From Williamsoniiplasma luminosum (GTDB lineage Bacteria; Bacillota_I; Bacilli_A; Mycoplasmatales; Mycoplasmataceae): a DNA stretch of 64,000 nucleotides. The notes under the pieces are model-generated. The model was given only the letters and a program-made list of their open reading frames with translations. It did no database searches and was not told where the DNA came from. Location: contig NZ_CP024963.1 of the NCBI RefSeq assembly GCF_002803985.1, positions 372,001 through 436,000 of the forward strand. Reading direction: 5' to 3'. The translations under genes and the position numbers were made by a program. Shown here in pieces: positions 1-12,625 of the stretch (positions within the stretch are counted from its first letter, which is position 1; each line of letters begins with the position of its first letter).

Positions 1-97
1 GTTTAAAACCATTGGTTTAGGCAAAAGAATTTTAAGAGCAGAGACAGCACCAATCTTGTTGATGAGCTCATTGATTTATGAAAAAGAACTTTCATAA
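1..97 (+). CDS. rsmE: 16S rRNA (uracil1498-N3)-methyltransferase, C-terminal fragment
   Basis: The window opens inside a reading frame that ends at TAA 95-97. The visible 31 residues include GKRILRAETAP followed by a hydrophobic stretch, which resembles the C-terminal knot of RsmE (typically LGxRILRTETA). RsmE methylates U1498 of 16S rRNA using S-adenosylmethionine. The rest of the gene lies upstream of the window. The call rests on this short C-terminal motif alone, so another SPOUT methyltransferase is possible. Confidence 0.6.
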   Translation, partial: FKTIGLGKRILRAETAPILLMSSLIYEKELS

Positions 98-210
98 CTC
101 AACATTTAACTGATTGCTTTTAGATTTTTACTAATTTTCTTATTTATAAAAAGTATAAATTAGTATAAACTATAAATATTATTAAACAAATTAATTTACC
201 GGAGGAAAAC

Positions 211-1425
211 ATGCAATTAAAAGAATTTAAAAAAACTAAATTAAGTGAAAAAGACCTTGAAAAATATCAAGCCACTTTAAACGAATTTTATAAGAAAAAA
301 ACATTGCATAATGATCAACTTTTTATTGCCAAAAACAAATTATTAAACGAAGAAATCACCAAAGATACGTTTAAACAAATGAAAGCAAAAAATACTGAAA
401 TTGCCAAAGAATTTACTGCCTCTTTAAAATCAACAATGTTTAAAGATAATTTAAAAAATGCGACAAAAGTTGTGGAAAATATCAATGCTGAAAGTCCTGA
501 ATATCTTGAGGCAAATAATGAACTAACTGAAGCTAAAAGGCTTTATGAAGAATTTCAATTAATCGTCAAGGAAAAAGGGCGTTCGGCTAAAGTTGTTAAA
601 TTCAATAATTTGGCAATTGAAGTTGAAAATTTACATTTTAGATACAACCCTGAATTTCCTTTGGTTTTAAAAAATGTGAATTTCACCATTAATCATGGTG
701 AATATATTGCGATTATCGGACATAATGGAAGTGGTAAATCAACACTTTCTAAAATTTTAATTGGTGTTTTAACCGCTGAAAAAGGAATTATTAAATTATT
801 TGGCAATGTTTTGAATTCACAAAACATTGCTCAAATTAGACAATTCTTAGGAATTGTTTTCCAAAATCCAGACAACCAATTTATTGGGTCAACAGTCAGA
901 GCTGACATTGCCTTTGGTTTGGAAAACAAAAGAATTGAACCAAAAGAAATGCCAGGGATTATTCAACAAGCAGCTGAAAAAGTGCACATGGAAGAATTTT
1001 TAGATCATGAACCATTAAATCTATCTGGTGGTCAAAAACAACGTGTCGCAATTGCGAGTGCGTTGGCATTAAACCCTGATATTTTAATTTTTGATGAGGC
1101 AACATCAATGTTGGATCCAAAAGGTAAAAGAGAAGTCAAAGAAATTATGGTTAATCTAAGAAATCAAAGGGATAAAACCATTCTTTCAATTACCCATGAT
1201 ATGGATGAAATTTTAAATGCTGACAAAGTTCTAGTAATGAATAATGGTGAATTAGTGCGTTATGGAACTCCCCAAGAAGTCATTAATGATGAAGGATTTT
1301 TAGAATCAATTCATTTAGGAGTGCCTTTCATTGCGGAAGTGGAAAATGAATTGATTAAAGCTGGGATCAAGCTTAATAAAACAAATAGTATGGATGATTT
1401 GGTGAAACAATTATGGAAAAAATAA
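211..1425 (+). CDS. ecfA1: ECF transporter ATPase EcfA1 with N-terminal extension
   Basis: One of the two ATPases that power the energy-coupling-factor module, which takes up vitamins and metal ions with exchangeable S-components. Walker A is GHNGSGKS near residue 170, the signature is LSGGQ, and Walker B is ILIFDEATS followed by a conserved switch His (ITHD). At 404 aa it is about 120 residues longer than usual; the extra is a Lys/Glu-rich, probably helical N-terminal segment (about residues 1-130) ahead of the ABC domain. A strong Shine-Dalgarno, GGAGG, sits 5 bases before the ATG. The gene leads the operon ecfA1-ecfA2-ecfT-truA and overlaps ecfA2 by 13 bases. Confidence 0.93.
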   Translation: MQLKEFKKTKLSEKDLEKYQATLNEFYKKKTLHNDQLFIAKNKLLNEEITKDTFKQMKAKNTEIAKEFTASLKSTMFKDNLKNATKVVENINAESPEYLEANNELTEAKRLYEEFQLIVKEKGRSAKVVKFNNLAIEVENLHFRYNPEFPLVLKNVNFTINHGEYIAIIGHNGSGKSTLSKILIGVLTAEKGIIKLFGNVLNSQNIAQIRQFLGIVFQNPDNQFIGSTVRADIAFGLENKRIEPKEMPGIIQQAAEKVHMEEFLDHEPLNLSGGQKQRVAIASALALNPDILIFDEATSMLDPKGKREVKEIMVNLRNQRDKTILSITHDMDEILNADKVLVMNNGELVRYGTPQEVINDEGFLESIHLGVPFIAEVENELIKAGIKLNKTNSMDDLVKQLWKK

Positions 1426-2375
1426 ACATGAATGAAAAGCAACTGCAAAAAAAGTACCTAGCTGAACTAAAACAAGATCGTAAAAACAACAAGCAATTTG
1501 ACTATACTGGGGATATCCTGTTAGAAGATGTTTCTTATACATATTCAAAAAGAACACCATTTGAATTTCGTGCCTTAGACAATGCCAGCATTGTCATTGA
1601 CAAAAAAAAGATTACTTGTGTGATTGGAACAACCGGAAGTGGTAAATCAACTTTAATTCAATTAACCAACGGTTTAATCATTAGTGAAACTGGAAGAACC
1701 AGAATTGGGGATTATCAAATTCCAGCAAGTATTAAAAAAATCAAAGAAGTCAAAACCTTGCGAAAAGAAATTGGTTTAGTTTTTCAATTTCCTGAATACC
1801 AATTATTTAAAGATACAGTCGAAAAAGATATTTCTTTTGGGCCAATTCACTTAGGTGGTAACAAAGAAGAAGCAATTAAAGCAGTTCCTAGTTTACTAAA
1901 AATTGTTGATTTACCAGAAGAATTCTTGGAAAGATCACCATTTGAATTAAGTGGGGGACAAAAACGAAGAGTCGCCATTGCTGGAATCGTCGCTTTAAAC
2001 GGAAATACCTTAGTTTTAGATGAACCAACTGGAGGATTAGATCCTCAAGGGGAAGAAGATTTTATGAATCTTTTTTTAAGGTTAAATAAAGAACAAGGTA
2101 AAAGAATCGTCATGGTGACACATAATATGGATCAAGTTTTACGCTTGGCTGACCAAGTGATTGTCATGAACAAAGGTAAAGTTATTGATAAAGGGACACC
2201 ATTTGAAATTTTTAGAGATCATGAATTACTAAAAAAAATCGAAATCGAACCACCAAAAATTTATCAATTAATTTATAAATTGAAAACACAAGGACTAGAC
2301 TTAACTAGTTATGAAATTAGAGATATTGATGATTTTGTTGTAGCATACAAAAAAGCAATCGAGAAAGGGGCATAA
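1413..2375 (+). CDS. ecfA2: ECF transporter ATPase EcfA2
   Basis: Second ATPase of the ECF module, pairing with EcfA1 beneath EcfT. Visible motifs are Walker A GTTGSGKS, signature LSGGQ, Walker [16 protein letters not shown] and a His switch in MVTHNMD. Its 320 aa include about 40 polar residues before the ABC domain. The chosen ATG at 1413 overlaps the end of ecfA1 and has a GGTG 8 bases upstream; an in-frame ATG at 1428 is an alternative. Only one base separates its stop from ecfT, so translation is likely coupled. Confidence 0.93.
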   Translation: MEKINMNEKQLQKKYLAELKQDRKNNKQFDYTGDILLEDVSYTYSKRTPFEFRALDNASIVIDKKKITCVIGTTGSGKSTLIQLTNGLIISETGRTRIGDYQIPASIKKIKEVKTLRKEIGLVFQFPEYQLFKDTVEKDISFGPIHLGGNKEEAIKAVPSLLKIVDLPEEFLERSPFELSGGQKRRVAIAGIVALNGNTLVLDEPTGGLDPQGEEDFMNLFLRLNKEQGKRIVMVTHNMDQVLRLADQVIVMNKGKVIDKGTPFEIFRDHELLKKIEIEPPKIYQLIYKLKTQGLDLTSYEIRDIDDFVVAYKKAIEKGA

Positions 2376-2376
2376 A

Positions 2377-3393
2377 ATGAGACTAACATTCGGAAGATAT
2401 ATACCTACCAACTCAATTATTCACAAAATGGATCCAAGATTTAAATTTGTGATGATTATCTGTTTAATTATTGCTGTTTTCATGCCCATTGGATACACAG
2501 GTTACATCGTTTTAACAACTGCTGTCATTACCTTGTTTGCAGTTTCAAAATTGAGTTGAAGAATGATGGCAAAATTATTTATTCCAGTGATATTTATTTT
2601 TACTGTTATTTTATTAATTAATACATTTTTAATGCATCCAGATCCAACCCATATTGACTATTTAGCAAAACATGAAAGTTTATGAAAACACTTTTCTTAT
2701 AATCCAAATACTGGAGTTGGTTATATTGGTCCTGATTTTAAAGAGATGATTAATGGTGTTGACCCAACTTCTGAAGCTGGAAAAGCGATTCATGGGCTAA
2801 TTCCTTTAGGGAATTTCTGACATTGAAAATTTATTTGAGTTAGTGAAAAAGCTGTTTATTCAGCATTATTAATGGGTTGAAGAATTTACTTAATGATTAC
2901 TTTAACAACCATTTTAACAGGAACAACTCAACCATTAGAATTAACATTGGCAATCGAAGATATTTTATGACCATTAAAATGAATCGGAATTCCAGTTTAT
3001 GTTTTTTCAATCATTATTTCGATTGCCTTAAGAATGATTCCAACTTTAATTGATGAAGCTGGAAGAATTATGAAAGCTCAAGCAAGTCGTGGAATCGACT
3101 TTAAAAATGGTAAATTCAAAGATAAAGTTAAAGGTTTAACTTCCTTGATTATTCCACTTCTGGTTTCTTCATTCCAAAAAGCTGAAGACTTATCTTATGC
3201 AATGGAAGCTAGAGGATATGATCCAAAAGCTAAAAGAACTCGTTTTATTCAATTCCATTTCCGTTGAGCAGACATCATTATTTTCTCAATTGGGATAACT
3301 TTATTTGTTTGTGCAATTGTTTATGCTAATGTGTTCCCATTGTCTAATGCTTTCTTACACTTACCATACATTGACCAACTAATCACTTACTAA
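2377..3393 (+). CDS. ecfT: ECF transporter transmembrane component EcfT
   Basis: Membrane scaffold of the ECF transporter that couples the EcfA1/A2 ATPases to substrate-binding S-components. The 338-aa frame runs through several TGA (Trp) codons. It starts with a typical EcfT N-terminus (RYIPTNSIIHKMDPRFK), has several hydrophobic helices, and carries the two cytoplasmic Ala-Arg-Gly coupling motifs, AQASRGID and AMEARGYD, that dock in the ATPase grooves. It is somewhat longer than usual (about 265 aa) because of a roughly 70-residue loop after the second helix. No S-component gene is visible in the window. Confidence 0.93.
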
Positions 3394-3394
3394 C

Positions 3395-4150
3395 ATGGCG
3401 TTTAAATTTTTATTATCCTTGAGTTATGATGGGACTGATTATGCTGGATGAGTGATTCAAAATAATGCTAAAACAATCCAATCAGCTTTAAACAAAGCGA
3501 TTAAACTAATTACTAAAAATGACAATTTCAAAACTTTAGGAGCATCTAAAACTGATGCTGGAGTGCATGCGTTAGACCAAAAAGTTGTCTTAACAGTTGA
3601 TTTTCAACTTGAGCATTTAGCTAAATTTCAAAAAGCTTTAAATAAAACTTTACCAACCAACATTTGGGTTAATTCGATTACCCCAGTTGAAGAAAATTTC
3701 ATTTTACGTGAACAAATTCTTTTCAAAGAATATCAGTATGTAATTAACGATGGCGATTTTGATTTAAACAATCATCGTTATGAATTAAAATGAAATTTTG
3801 GCATGATCGATTTAGAAAAATTAAATCAAATTGCTCAATTGTTTGTTGGGCAACATGAATTTAAGTTATTTTCTGGGTTAAAACCAACAGAATACACGAC
3901 CTTTCAAACATATCGAACAATTCACTCAATTGATGTTGTAAGAACTGATCATAAAATAATTTTGACTTTTAAAGCCCCAGGTTTTATTAGGTATCAAATC
4001 CGCATGATTGTTGGAGCGATCTTAAATAATTATCAAAACAAAAAACTCACCACAGCTGAAATTCAAGAAAAACTTCAAGGCATCGGAGCCAAAACAACAA
4101 CTGTTGTTGAATCTTGTGGTTTAATCCTTAAAAAAATTTATCTAAAGTAA
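3395..4150 (+). CDS. truA: tRNA pseudouridine(38-40) synthase
   Basis: Isomerises uridines 38-40 in the tRNA anticodon arm. The frame begins at the ATG one base after the ecfT stop and reads through TGA at Trp22. It contains the N-terminal SYDGTDYAGW, the catalytic-Asp motif KTDAGVHA and the later FIRYQIRMIVG typical of TruA. At 251 aa it is a normal length. It is last in the ecf operon, the usual place for truA in Firmicutes. Confidence 0.93.
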
Positions 4151-4284
4151 AATGTGTTATTATTTTCCTAAGGCGATATAAACAATGTCACTTTGAAAAT
4201 GTCTATTTTACTAAATTTTTGGATAAGCAAAAATTTGTGATAAGGAAATTTAGTCCAATATATACTTTCAAACAAAACCGCCCC

Positions 4285-4314
4285 AAACCACCATTCGGTG
4301 GTTTTTGTTTTTTT
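4285..4314 (+). terminator. intrinsic terminator of the ecf-truA operon
   Basis: Stem AAACCACC/GGTGGTTT with loop ATTC, followed by a T-rich tail. It lies about 135 bases after truA. Confidence 0.8.
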
Positions 4315-4365
4315 ATAACATTTTTTAATTCTTCAAAAATAATTATTGTAAGCAATATTGAAATG

Positions 4366-4405
4366 AGAACTTCAAAAACCAAAAAAAGAACCGAAGTTCT
4401 TTTTT
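4366..4405 (+). terminator. second terminator-like hairpin
   Basis: Inverted repeat AGAACTTC/GAAGTTCT with a 19-base A-rich loop, followed by TTTTT. It could back up the first terminator. Confidence 0.45.
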
Positions 4406-4682
4406 AGAGAGACACTTGTCTACATACTTAATCATTAAAGTTGCCTTTAACTATTTTTAGTATACAACTGATATTAAAAAAATATATCTTTTTTGTTATA
4501 TTTTAAAGATATTTAATCATGTGTTAGTTATTGAAAAACAGATAAATTCGAAGTGATCCTATTATTCTAGATTTATAGGTTTCCCTACTTTGGTTCTCTG
4601 CGTCCATTTTATGCACCCCCCAAGTAAGAAAAATTTCCATTTCGTCTTTTAAAATAGTAAAATAAATATAAAAGGAGTTAGT

Positions 4683-5390
4683 ATGAATCGAAAAAAAATA
4701 TTTAATTTTGCACTTAAAAGCTATTTATTAGTATTTTTTCTTATGTGTATTTATATTGTACTCTCAAACATTTCAGCAACTAGCAAATTCCTTTTATATG
4801 ACTTTAAATATATAAACTTAATGTTCACTAGTTTATCTGCAATTTTTACTTTCGTGATTTTAGATAAATTATTTAGAATTTTTAGAGCTTTGTATAAAAA
4901 ACAAGCTAAAAAAGAAACGATTAAAATCTCTAAACTGGGATTTTTTGCTTTATTTATTTGAGTAGTTACATTGATGGTTCAAATGACTTTCGCTGGTTTC
5001 TTCATCCATTTAAAACTAAACACATTGGATATTTTCATCAAAGCGATGTTAGATCAAAACGTTGTTTGGAATTACTTGTTAATTCTGTCTTCATTTATTG
5101 CCTTTTTCTTGGCGATATGTTTTGTTGCAATTCTTATTTCTTTCTTTGTGTTAACAAAAATTTATAAAATCTTGCTTATTCAAAGTGAAGACATGTCTTC
5201 TTTTTCATGATTCTTTCAAAAATTAACGACTAAACAACATGTTGTCATCGAATTCAAACATGTTGTTGTTAGAATCACTTTTTTAATCTTGGTTTATAAC
5301 CAAACCCAAAAACTAAAAATCAATTCAATTATCTCAAATCAGCTTAAAATTCAAAAAAAAGGCACAACCCCACCCCTTCTTACTTTATAA
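4683..5390 (+). CDS. membrane protein of unknown function
   Basis: A 235-aa protein read through TGA codons, with AAAGGAG 5 bases before the start. It has four hydrophobic segments (about residues 12-32, 45-65, 85-110 and 135-160) separated by Lys-rich loops, then a hydrophilic C-terminal tail. The arrangement resembles small Firmicute four-helix membrane proteins such as DUF2975, but no diagnostic motif is seen and no function is assigned. Only 25 bases separate it from the giant permease gene downstream, with no terminator between, so the two are probably co-transcribed. Confidence 0.7.
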
Positions 5391-5415
5391 TTTTTAAAAA
5401 AGAAAAGAGGAAAAT

Positions 5416-8400
5416 ATGGGAAAGTCATTAAGGCTAACTTTCAAAAATTCTTTTAAAAATGCTATATCTTCCAAATCTCAATTAATTGGACTAATTACCC
5501 TGATTGCGCTTTTATCATTAGTGATTTCATTAATGTTAAGTATTTCAGCGAGAGTCTTAGTTCAATATGATGCTTTAAAAAGAGAGTCTAATCAACATAA
5601 CCTGGTTATGAAAATAGACCCTTTTGAAAAGGTTAAAACCTCAGATGGTGCTCCACCCAATATTGTTGATGCACAACAATATTGATTACAAGATTACAAT
5701 ACAAGACATAATCAGATGCCTAAAATGTTTGATTGAACGAGAACTGAAGCAAGAGAATTTACACAAGTATTTTTTAAAGAAAATTTAATAACTTTAAAGG
5801 CTGTAGCTAAAACTACAAACAAAGGGCTTAATCCAGTCGATAAACTAATTATATCTGAAGGAGAAAATTTAGATTATAAGAAAAATAATGGATTAAACCA
5901 AGCAGTATTAGATCCTGGTTTTGCTAAAACCAACAATATAGAAATTGGTAGCATCATCAGGTTTCAAAAAGATAATTTAGGTGATCGTTTTTTAGTAACT
6001 AATAATAAAAATTCTGGTGCAACACCAGAAGAACAAAAAGATATCGAGAATATCGCAAAAGAGGGTTTATTTAAGGAAGACGGAATCTTTTTAAACTCCA
6101 AATATAAAAACTATAATTGGTTTCAAATCGTGGGATTCGGGAATTCGGCCGATTTCATTATGCCAATTTTAAATTCGACATTACCATTGCCAAATCGTGA
6201 TAATCAAGCATTACTATATGTAAATCCGGTGAATTTTGGTATGTCTCAAAACATTAAAACCCAGGATTGGGAATTTAGACCAAATGATGCAAAATTAGTT
6301 GTAACTTCAAATAATGAATGAGAGTCATTTTATTCAATCAAAGCTCCTGTGAACTTTGATCCTGAACTAGCTAATGCATGATTTAATTCCAATGCTTTAG
6401 AAAACAATTCTCAAGCACAAAAGAAATTGTTCTACCCAATCCATGACAAAAGCTATGCTTTTGTCAAAAGAACATCAACAGTTGAAAGTACAATTCAAAT
6501 TTATAACGCCATTAGTGGAGCAATTTTAATTGTGATTTTAATTGTGTCCATTTACACAATGGCGTTGGTAACGAGAAAACAAATTGATAAATCCCGTGCT
6601 CAAATCGGAATTATGAAAGCACTGGGTTATCGTAAAAGAGATATTATTTTAAATTTTACAGTCCTTCCATTCATTACATCTTTAATGGGTGGAGCGCTTG
6701 GATATTTAATCGCTCAAGGAATTCAAGTCGCCTTGATTCAAGAAATTAGATTATACTTTTCAATCAATTTTGCAATTTGAGCCTTTGATTGAATTAGTTT
6801 ATTAATTCTTATTTTAAGTATTTGAGGACTGTTGAATTTTATTGCCTTTTTCATTGCTTATTTAATTTTAAGAGGCAGTGCTTTAAGCTTAATTGAAGCA
6901 AATAAAAAACCAAGAATTCACAGATACACAAAAATTTTAAAAAGAACCAATACTAAGATCAGTATTGGTGCTAAAATTCAAAATGCATTATTTATTGATT
7001 CATTAGGTAAAATGAGTGCTGTTGGGGGTGTTGTTTTATTATCAACAATCCTGTTAACAGCCGGGTTTGCCGCTCCTGACATTTTAAACAGGAATCGAAC
7101 AAAATCATTTGAGGGAATCAACTATAACCAATTAGTTGAATATCAACAACCAACTTACAACAATCCGTTTTCATTCATGAAAACGTATAACAAAAATGCT
7201 CCAGTTGACTTTGGTAAATTTAATGATGTAACAATAGATTACAAAGGAACCAATTGGAAGGGACAAGAAGAACAAAAACACACAGTTTTAAAAACCACTT
7301 TGGATGTTGATCATAGTAAATATGATATTTCTAAATTAGTGGATAAAATCAATAACAACAATTTAACGTCTGATTATTATGGAGTAGCTTTAAAAACAAA
7401 GGATAAAGACCATCCAGATTCTCAATTCATTACCAAAGGTAATATGAGAATGTTAAGTGCAAACGATATTGCTTTATCAACCAATTACTTTAGATATATT
7501 GCTTCACTTGGTGAAAGAAATTCTAATGGTGAATTTTTTCCTAGTATGATGTATTCAATGTTATTGGGCCAATGGCCAAGTTATCAACAATTTAAAAAAG
7601 AACTTGATGCCAGCAAAGATAACAAAGCAAAATTAAAAGTTATGTTGAATTTTTACAACTTTTATTCAAATTCAATTGGTTTAACCATTTCTAATAAATA
7701 CAGTATGCCTAAAGGGGTTTTGGATAAGGATAAAATTCCGACTGATGAAGAAAGAATTGAAAACTTTAACAAAAATAACGATATACAAAAACAGGCTTGA
7801 AACGGAAACACCCAAGGTATTATAGGATTAGATGGTTTTACTTGAGAACAGCTTCCTGATAATGTTGATATGTTTATTTCTGATGGTAAAAAATCAGTTG
7901 GAAAAAATAGAATTATTTTTAATTTAGATAATCCAATTGATGATTTAGCAACTTTAAATGTTGATGATTTAGATTCCGAAAAGGATAAAGAACTAATAAC
8001 AAAATATTTAGCCGCAATTGAACTATGGTATGTGATTTATATTTCCAACCGAAGTGATACAGCGATTTTACAAGCTACATATTCTCGTTCTCCATATTTT
8101 GTACAACAAACCTTAAAAGAAAGATATGAAAAACAAGAATCATATGCAACAGGTTTTAACATTGTCTCTTATGATCCACAAACTGAATACTTAGGAACAA
8201 TGTTTGAAGCAATCAAGGATGAATTGAAATTTAAAGTCTATGGAATTCATGGAGAGAATCAATTTATAGATCTTAATTCTCGTGATGGTGTGGACTTAAA
8301 CAATAGGTTAAAAGATCCGACTATTGAAGATAATTATCGCGTTGTGGTTAATCAATCTTTGGCAAAAAAACTTAATTTACATGAAGGTTCAGTGATTACT

Positions 8401-9630
8401 GATTTGTCCTCGCTAAAAGAATCGCTTATTGAAAATAACGAAAATGTAAGTACCCGTTTTAAAGTAGAAGATTGAAAAGACACTAAGATTCAAAGAAAGG
8501 ATCCAGATAGTTTAATACCGGGTGGCGGTGATAAAATTGGCCCAGAGGGTGGTTTTGTCCAAACATCTTTATTAGAAATTGGATGAAATGCTTTTGCACA
8601 ACCGACAAATTTTAAATATCAACTAGGAAGCGCTGGCAAAATGTCGCAATTTGTAAAGGAAAGTCTTTTAAATCATTACATTAACGGAAGCATTAAGAAT
8701 GCAAAAGAAAAAATTAAATTAGACAGACCACTAAAAGTAGTTGGAATTCATGATGGATATGGACAACCAACAGCATGAATTAATAATGATGATGCAAATA
8801 CCATTATGGATTATCAACCAGCCAGAGATTTCTTATTTGATAAATATTTCAAAGTTCAATGAGGTGATGACATTAAAAAAATTCTTTCAAAAGAAGATCA
8901 ATCTAAAGAATTAGATACATCCGCAACAACAATTGCTAAATTCATAAGTGATAATAAAAGCGATGATCCCAAAAAAAATATTGATGTGACCCCAATTATT
9001 GAAGTATTTGATAATAGTCATCCGATCTTTAACTATAAATATTCATCTGATCCTGGAATTGGAGATTTAGATAAACTCGTAAGTACAAATACAATGCTGG
9101 GTGATTACTCACCAATTGCGATGAATGGAGATGCAAATCATGACGGAATTGGTCGTGGTTCAATTGCTTATGTTTTACCTGTAGCAACTGCTAAAGCTTT
9201 ACTTAACCAATTATCAAATGTTGTGCTTGGTGTGATGATTTTATTAATCCTAATGTTGATTGCGATGACGATGATTATTATTGGTCTAACAACAAGTATT
9301 ATTATTAAAGATAACGCTCGCTTTATTGCAACTTTAAAAGTCCTTGGATATACCAATGTTTATATTTGTCGTTCGATTTTAGGAATGTATCTAGCTGTGA
9401 TTGCTTCAATGCTAGTTGTTGGATTCATTGCCGGGTTTGCAATCTTTTATAAAGTCGTACAATATATGACATTCAATACTTCATTTGTACTACCATTCCA
9501 ATTTGTGATTTGGTTACCGTTTGCAGTGATTGTCGTCATTCTTGTTTTATATGCTATAACACTTGGATTTGGATTTAGAAATATTTCTAAATTAAATGCC
9601 ACACATTTATTACAAAATGTAGACTTATAA
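5416..9630 (+). CDS. giant FtsX-type ABC transporter permease (1404 aa)
   Basis: One open frame of 1405 codons once TGA is read as Trp. It has an N-terminal anchor (about residues 22-45), a first FtsX-like domain with helices near 365-390, 417-440 and 470-490 carrying KSRAQIGIMKALGYRKRDI, and another helix near 535-555. A large extracytoplasmic region (about 560-1260) follows. The C-terminal FtsX domain (1265-1390) carries ARFIATLKVLGYTN. This duplicated FtsX layout is that of MacB/LolCE-type permeases, which usually act on lipoproteins or surface proteins. No ATPase gene is adjacent. The start is supported by AGAGGAAA. The substrate is unknown. Confidence 0.85.
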
Positions 9631-9653
9631 AATACGAGAAATTTTAATTAAGA

Positions 9654-9679
9654 AAAAAACCAGATCTCCTGGTTTTTTT
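9654..9679. terminator. bidirectional terminator between convergent genes
   Basis: Stem AAAAAACCAG/CTGGTTTTTT with loop ATCTC. It lies between the stop of the + strand permease (9630) and the stop of the - strand lipoprotein (9684). A/T tracts on both sides allow termination in both directions. Confidence 0.85.
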
Positions 9680-9683
9680 CATT

Positions 9684-12440
9684 TTAATTTTGTTTAACAA
9701 AACTAGCTACTTCATACTTAGTATTATTAACGTTTTTGTTAATATTAGTTTTTAACTTCACTACATAAGTGTTTATGTGACCTTTTGTTGTTTTGTAAGA
9801 AATTTTATAACTAATTGTTGAATCTTGGTTTTTATTTTTAAAGTTAGTTCAATCAATTAATTGGGTTGAATAATATTGACTATATGAACGTTGTTTTTCT
9901 TTTGTGGTCAAACCATTATTAGAATCAACAAATTCATCAGCTATTTTTTTCAGAGATTTAATAATTGCACTGAACATATTTCCGGTTGTTCCTTGAAAAA
10001 TATCATAGATGTCTTTATAGATAGTATCTTTGCGCATTTTTCCTTCGTAATTTCCAAGAATGTAACTAACAATGCCATTTTGATCTAATCTTTCGGGCAA
10101 GTCGTTTCTTGTTTTACCTTTACGCACTGCATAAATTGCAGCATGACTTCTTTTACTTATCAATAAAGCCAATTCGATATCATATTTAACATCATAATCA
10201 GCATATCGAGGGAAACATGGTTCATCATATTGGTTTTTTAGATCGAAATCTTGAAAGAAACTATTTTTTGAATCTTTGGAAATTAATGCATTAGAAATAA
10301 TGGATAATGTTTTTTGAAGAAGAGAAATAACTATTTTGATGTTTGTTGAAAAAGATTTAACAAAATCTTTAATCTTCATAATTTCAAAATCTTGAAAATT
10401 AATTCCAAATAAATTCAACAATTTAGTAATGTCAGAGTTTAATAGTTCATTAATAGAGTGAAGTTGTAACTTTTCTAAAATATTAACTTTGTTGGTTAAG
10501 AAACCATATAATTCTTCACTATCTAATATTTGTTGAATTTGCTGATTTTCAAAAAAGTTAGAAACACTTTTACTTTCAAAAATTATAGTAATAAGTTGAG
10601 CAATAGAAATACCTTTTTCCTCAATTTTTAATAGTTTAAATAAATCCATATTTAATAATTCACTAAAGGAATTAATTTCTTCTCCTAGAATACTTTTAAT
10701 ATTTTCTGGTAATAAAAACTTTATTTCCTTAAATACTAATTGATCCAATTTAGATCCATTTAGAAGATTATTTAAGGGAGAGTTCATTAAAGGAGAAATG
10801 ATTTTAACTATTGATTCCACTTTATGAATTGTGTCTTTTTGTTTTTCTAAAAAGGGATTAATCAAATTTCTAAGCATTCCTTCTAACATCCCTAAGTCAA
10901 GCATTTCAAACAATTTGTTAACAATTCCATCAACATTTATAGATCTGATTAATGATTCAAAATCATTGTTCGCAAGTAAATTTAAGATAATTCCCGGGAT
11001 AATTGCAGAGGGTTTTAATTCAAATGTTTTAAACAATTTATTTAATGTAAAACCACTTCCAAAATCTTTATCCTTCAATTCCTCAATTTGTTCTTCAATA
11101 TCACCGATAAAATTTTTAAGTAGAATATCTGAAATAGAGTAAAACAAGGCATTAAAACCAAAATTAGAAGATTCTATAATTCGTTTGCTAAAATTTCCAT
11201 GGTAAAGATACAAAGATGGCAAAAATCCATTTCCTTTTTTGGCCTCTATTTTTAACAAATCTTCAAAAATATCGAAATCTTTAGTTTTTTTACTAAATGT
11301 AAATAGAATTTTATTGATTCTAAATTTATTGTAATTTTCTTTACCTTTTTTCAAAGTAAAAAGATTTGTAATAAGACTTAAAATACTTTTAATTTCATAA
11401 GAAACTTTTTGGTCTGTTTTAAAAGTATCTTCATTCACTTCGCAAATAATTTTGTAATTAGTTTTATCTTTTGCAAGAGTATGATCAGCATCTTCAATTT
11501 CTTCATCTGTTAATTGATAACTATCAAATAAAGAAATATAAGTTGAAATACTTAATAAAATTTTGGGAATATAATCTACCAAAACATCAATTGATTTTCA
11601 ATCTCAACTGATATTACCTAAATTTTTTAAAGCATTACTTAAACCAAAAGCGATATAACCAATATCACCTGGCTTTTGTTCATCTCCTAAACCTGGTTTT
11701 AATTCTTTATATCTTTCTAATGAAAGAAATTCTGTTTCGGTTTCCCCAGTTAAAGCTTTAAATAGATTCACGATTTCGATTTGAGCATAGTTAATTAAAT
11801 CTTGATTTTTTTGTATCATTGAAAAATCTGGTGTTGGTCAGTTTGTGACATCTAACATTTTAAAAATTTGTGGAGCAAATTTTAAAATCTTGCTAAGAGT
11901 ATTTATAATTCCAGAAAAACCTTCGATTTGACCTAAAACATTTTGTACTTTAAAAAGTTCGCCATCACCAACCATATTACTTAATAAAGAGGTTATTATA
12001 TCTGCTTTGGCATTATTAAAACCATCACCCAAAGCAGCGGTTAAACCATTTGCTAGAATCTTAATCATTTCTTTTGTTTCGTCTTTTTCAACAACTTTAC
12101 CTTGATAATCTGGATCAGATTGCTTTAATTCAGATCTTCAATTATTAAATTTATCTTCATCTAAAAGTGAATTTTTAATGGCACTATATGCTTGGTCAGA
12201 ATTCATATTTGTAACTTTATTGGCAGTTTGTCCTGTCACATAACCATCAATAATATCAGAATTATATCCTTCAGAATTAGCTAAAATCGAAGATGTAAAA
12301 GCCGCAGAAGTTGAATCCATCACAGATTTAACTTTATTTACAATACTCATTTCAACAGTATCAATATATGTACAAGCAGTGACTGTTAAGGCAGGAACCG
12401 CCATTGCAAAACATGTCGTAGACAATAATATTTTCTTCAT
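9684..12440 (-). CDS. large surface lipoprotein (918 aa)
   Basis: Continuous - strand frame when TGA is Trp. The start is the ATG at 12440, preceded by TTAGGTG, rather than an upstream in-frame ATG at 12473. Residues 1-23 form a lipoprotein signal (MKKILL, hydrophobic core, lipobox TVTAC, lipidated Cys23). The mature part is rich in Leu, Ile, Asn and Lys and predicted mostly helical, ending in a short beta-like domain of about 60 residues. No enzymatic motif is recognised. It is divergent from the 1775-aa permease and convergent with the 1404-aa permease, so it may be a partner or substrate of that system; this is inference. Confidence 0.8.
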
Positions 12441-12507
12441 TTTTTTCACACCTAAAATTTCTATTTTGTTCAAGTTTTAATTAAATTTCTTTAATTTTTA
12501 CTAGTTT

Positions 12508-12582
12508 ATTATAACTATCTTTTTAAAAAACTAATAATTTTTTAAAAAATTAAATTTTGGTTTAACTATTTTGTGGTATAAA
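12508..12582. promoter_or_regulatory. divergent promoters for lipoprotein and giant permease
   Basis: On the - strand a TATAAT box lies at 12513-12508, about 68 bases before the lipoprotein start. On the + strand an extended -10, TGG-TATAAA, lies at 12574-12582, about 44 bases before the permease start. The -35 boxes are poor. The 185-base spacer would let both genes respond to one regulator. Confidence 0.5.
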
Positions 12583-12625
12583 ATCATATTTATGTGTTTT
12601 TAATAGAAAATGAGGGGAAAAAGCA

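Larger units (their letters stand above)
4151..4682. other. gene-free interval after truA
   Basis: About 530 bases without a convincing gene. It holds two hairpins with T-tracts (listed separately). A 62-codon open frame at 4219-4407 runs straight through both hairpins, lacks a ribosome site and resembles no protein, so it is not called. Before 4683 there is an A/T-rich promoter-like stretch and a clear AAAGGAG ribosome-binding site. Confidence 0.5.

Noticed and set aside
2559-3034. Apparent frame breaks in ecfT and many other genes, suggesting pseudogenes
   Set aside because: All breaks are TGA codons in an otherwise continuous frame at positions suited to Trp, and a tRNA-Trp with anticodon UCA is encoded at 28273. 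The genes are intact under the mollicute code.
4219-4407. 62-codon open frame after truA
   Set aside because: It runs through two terminator-like hairpins, has no ribosome site and a low-complexity composition.
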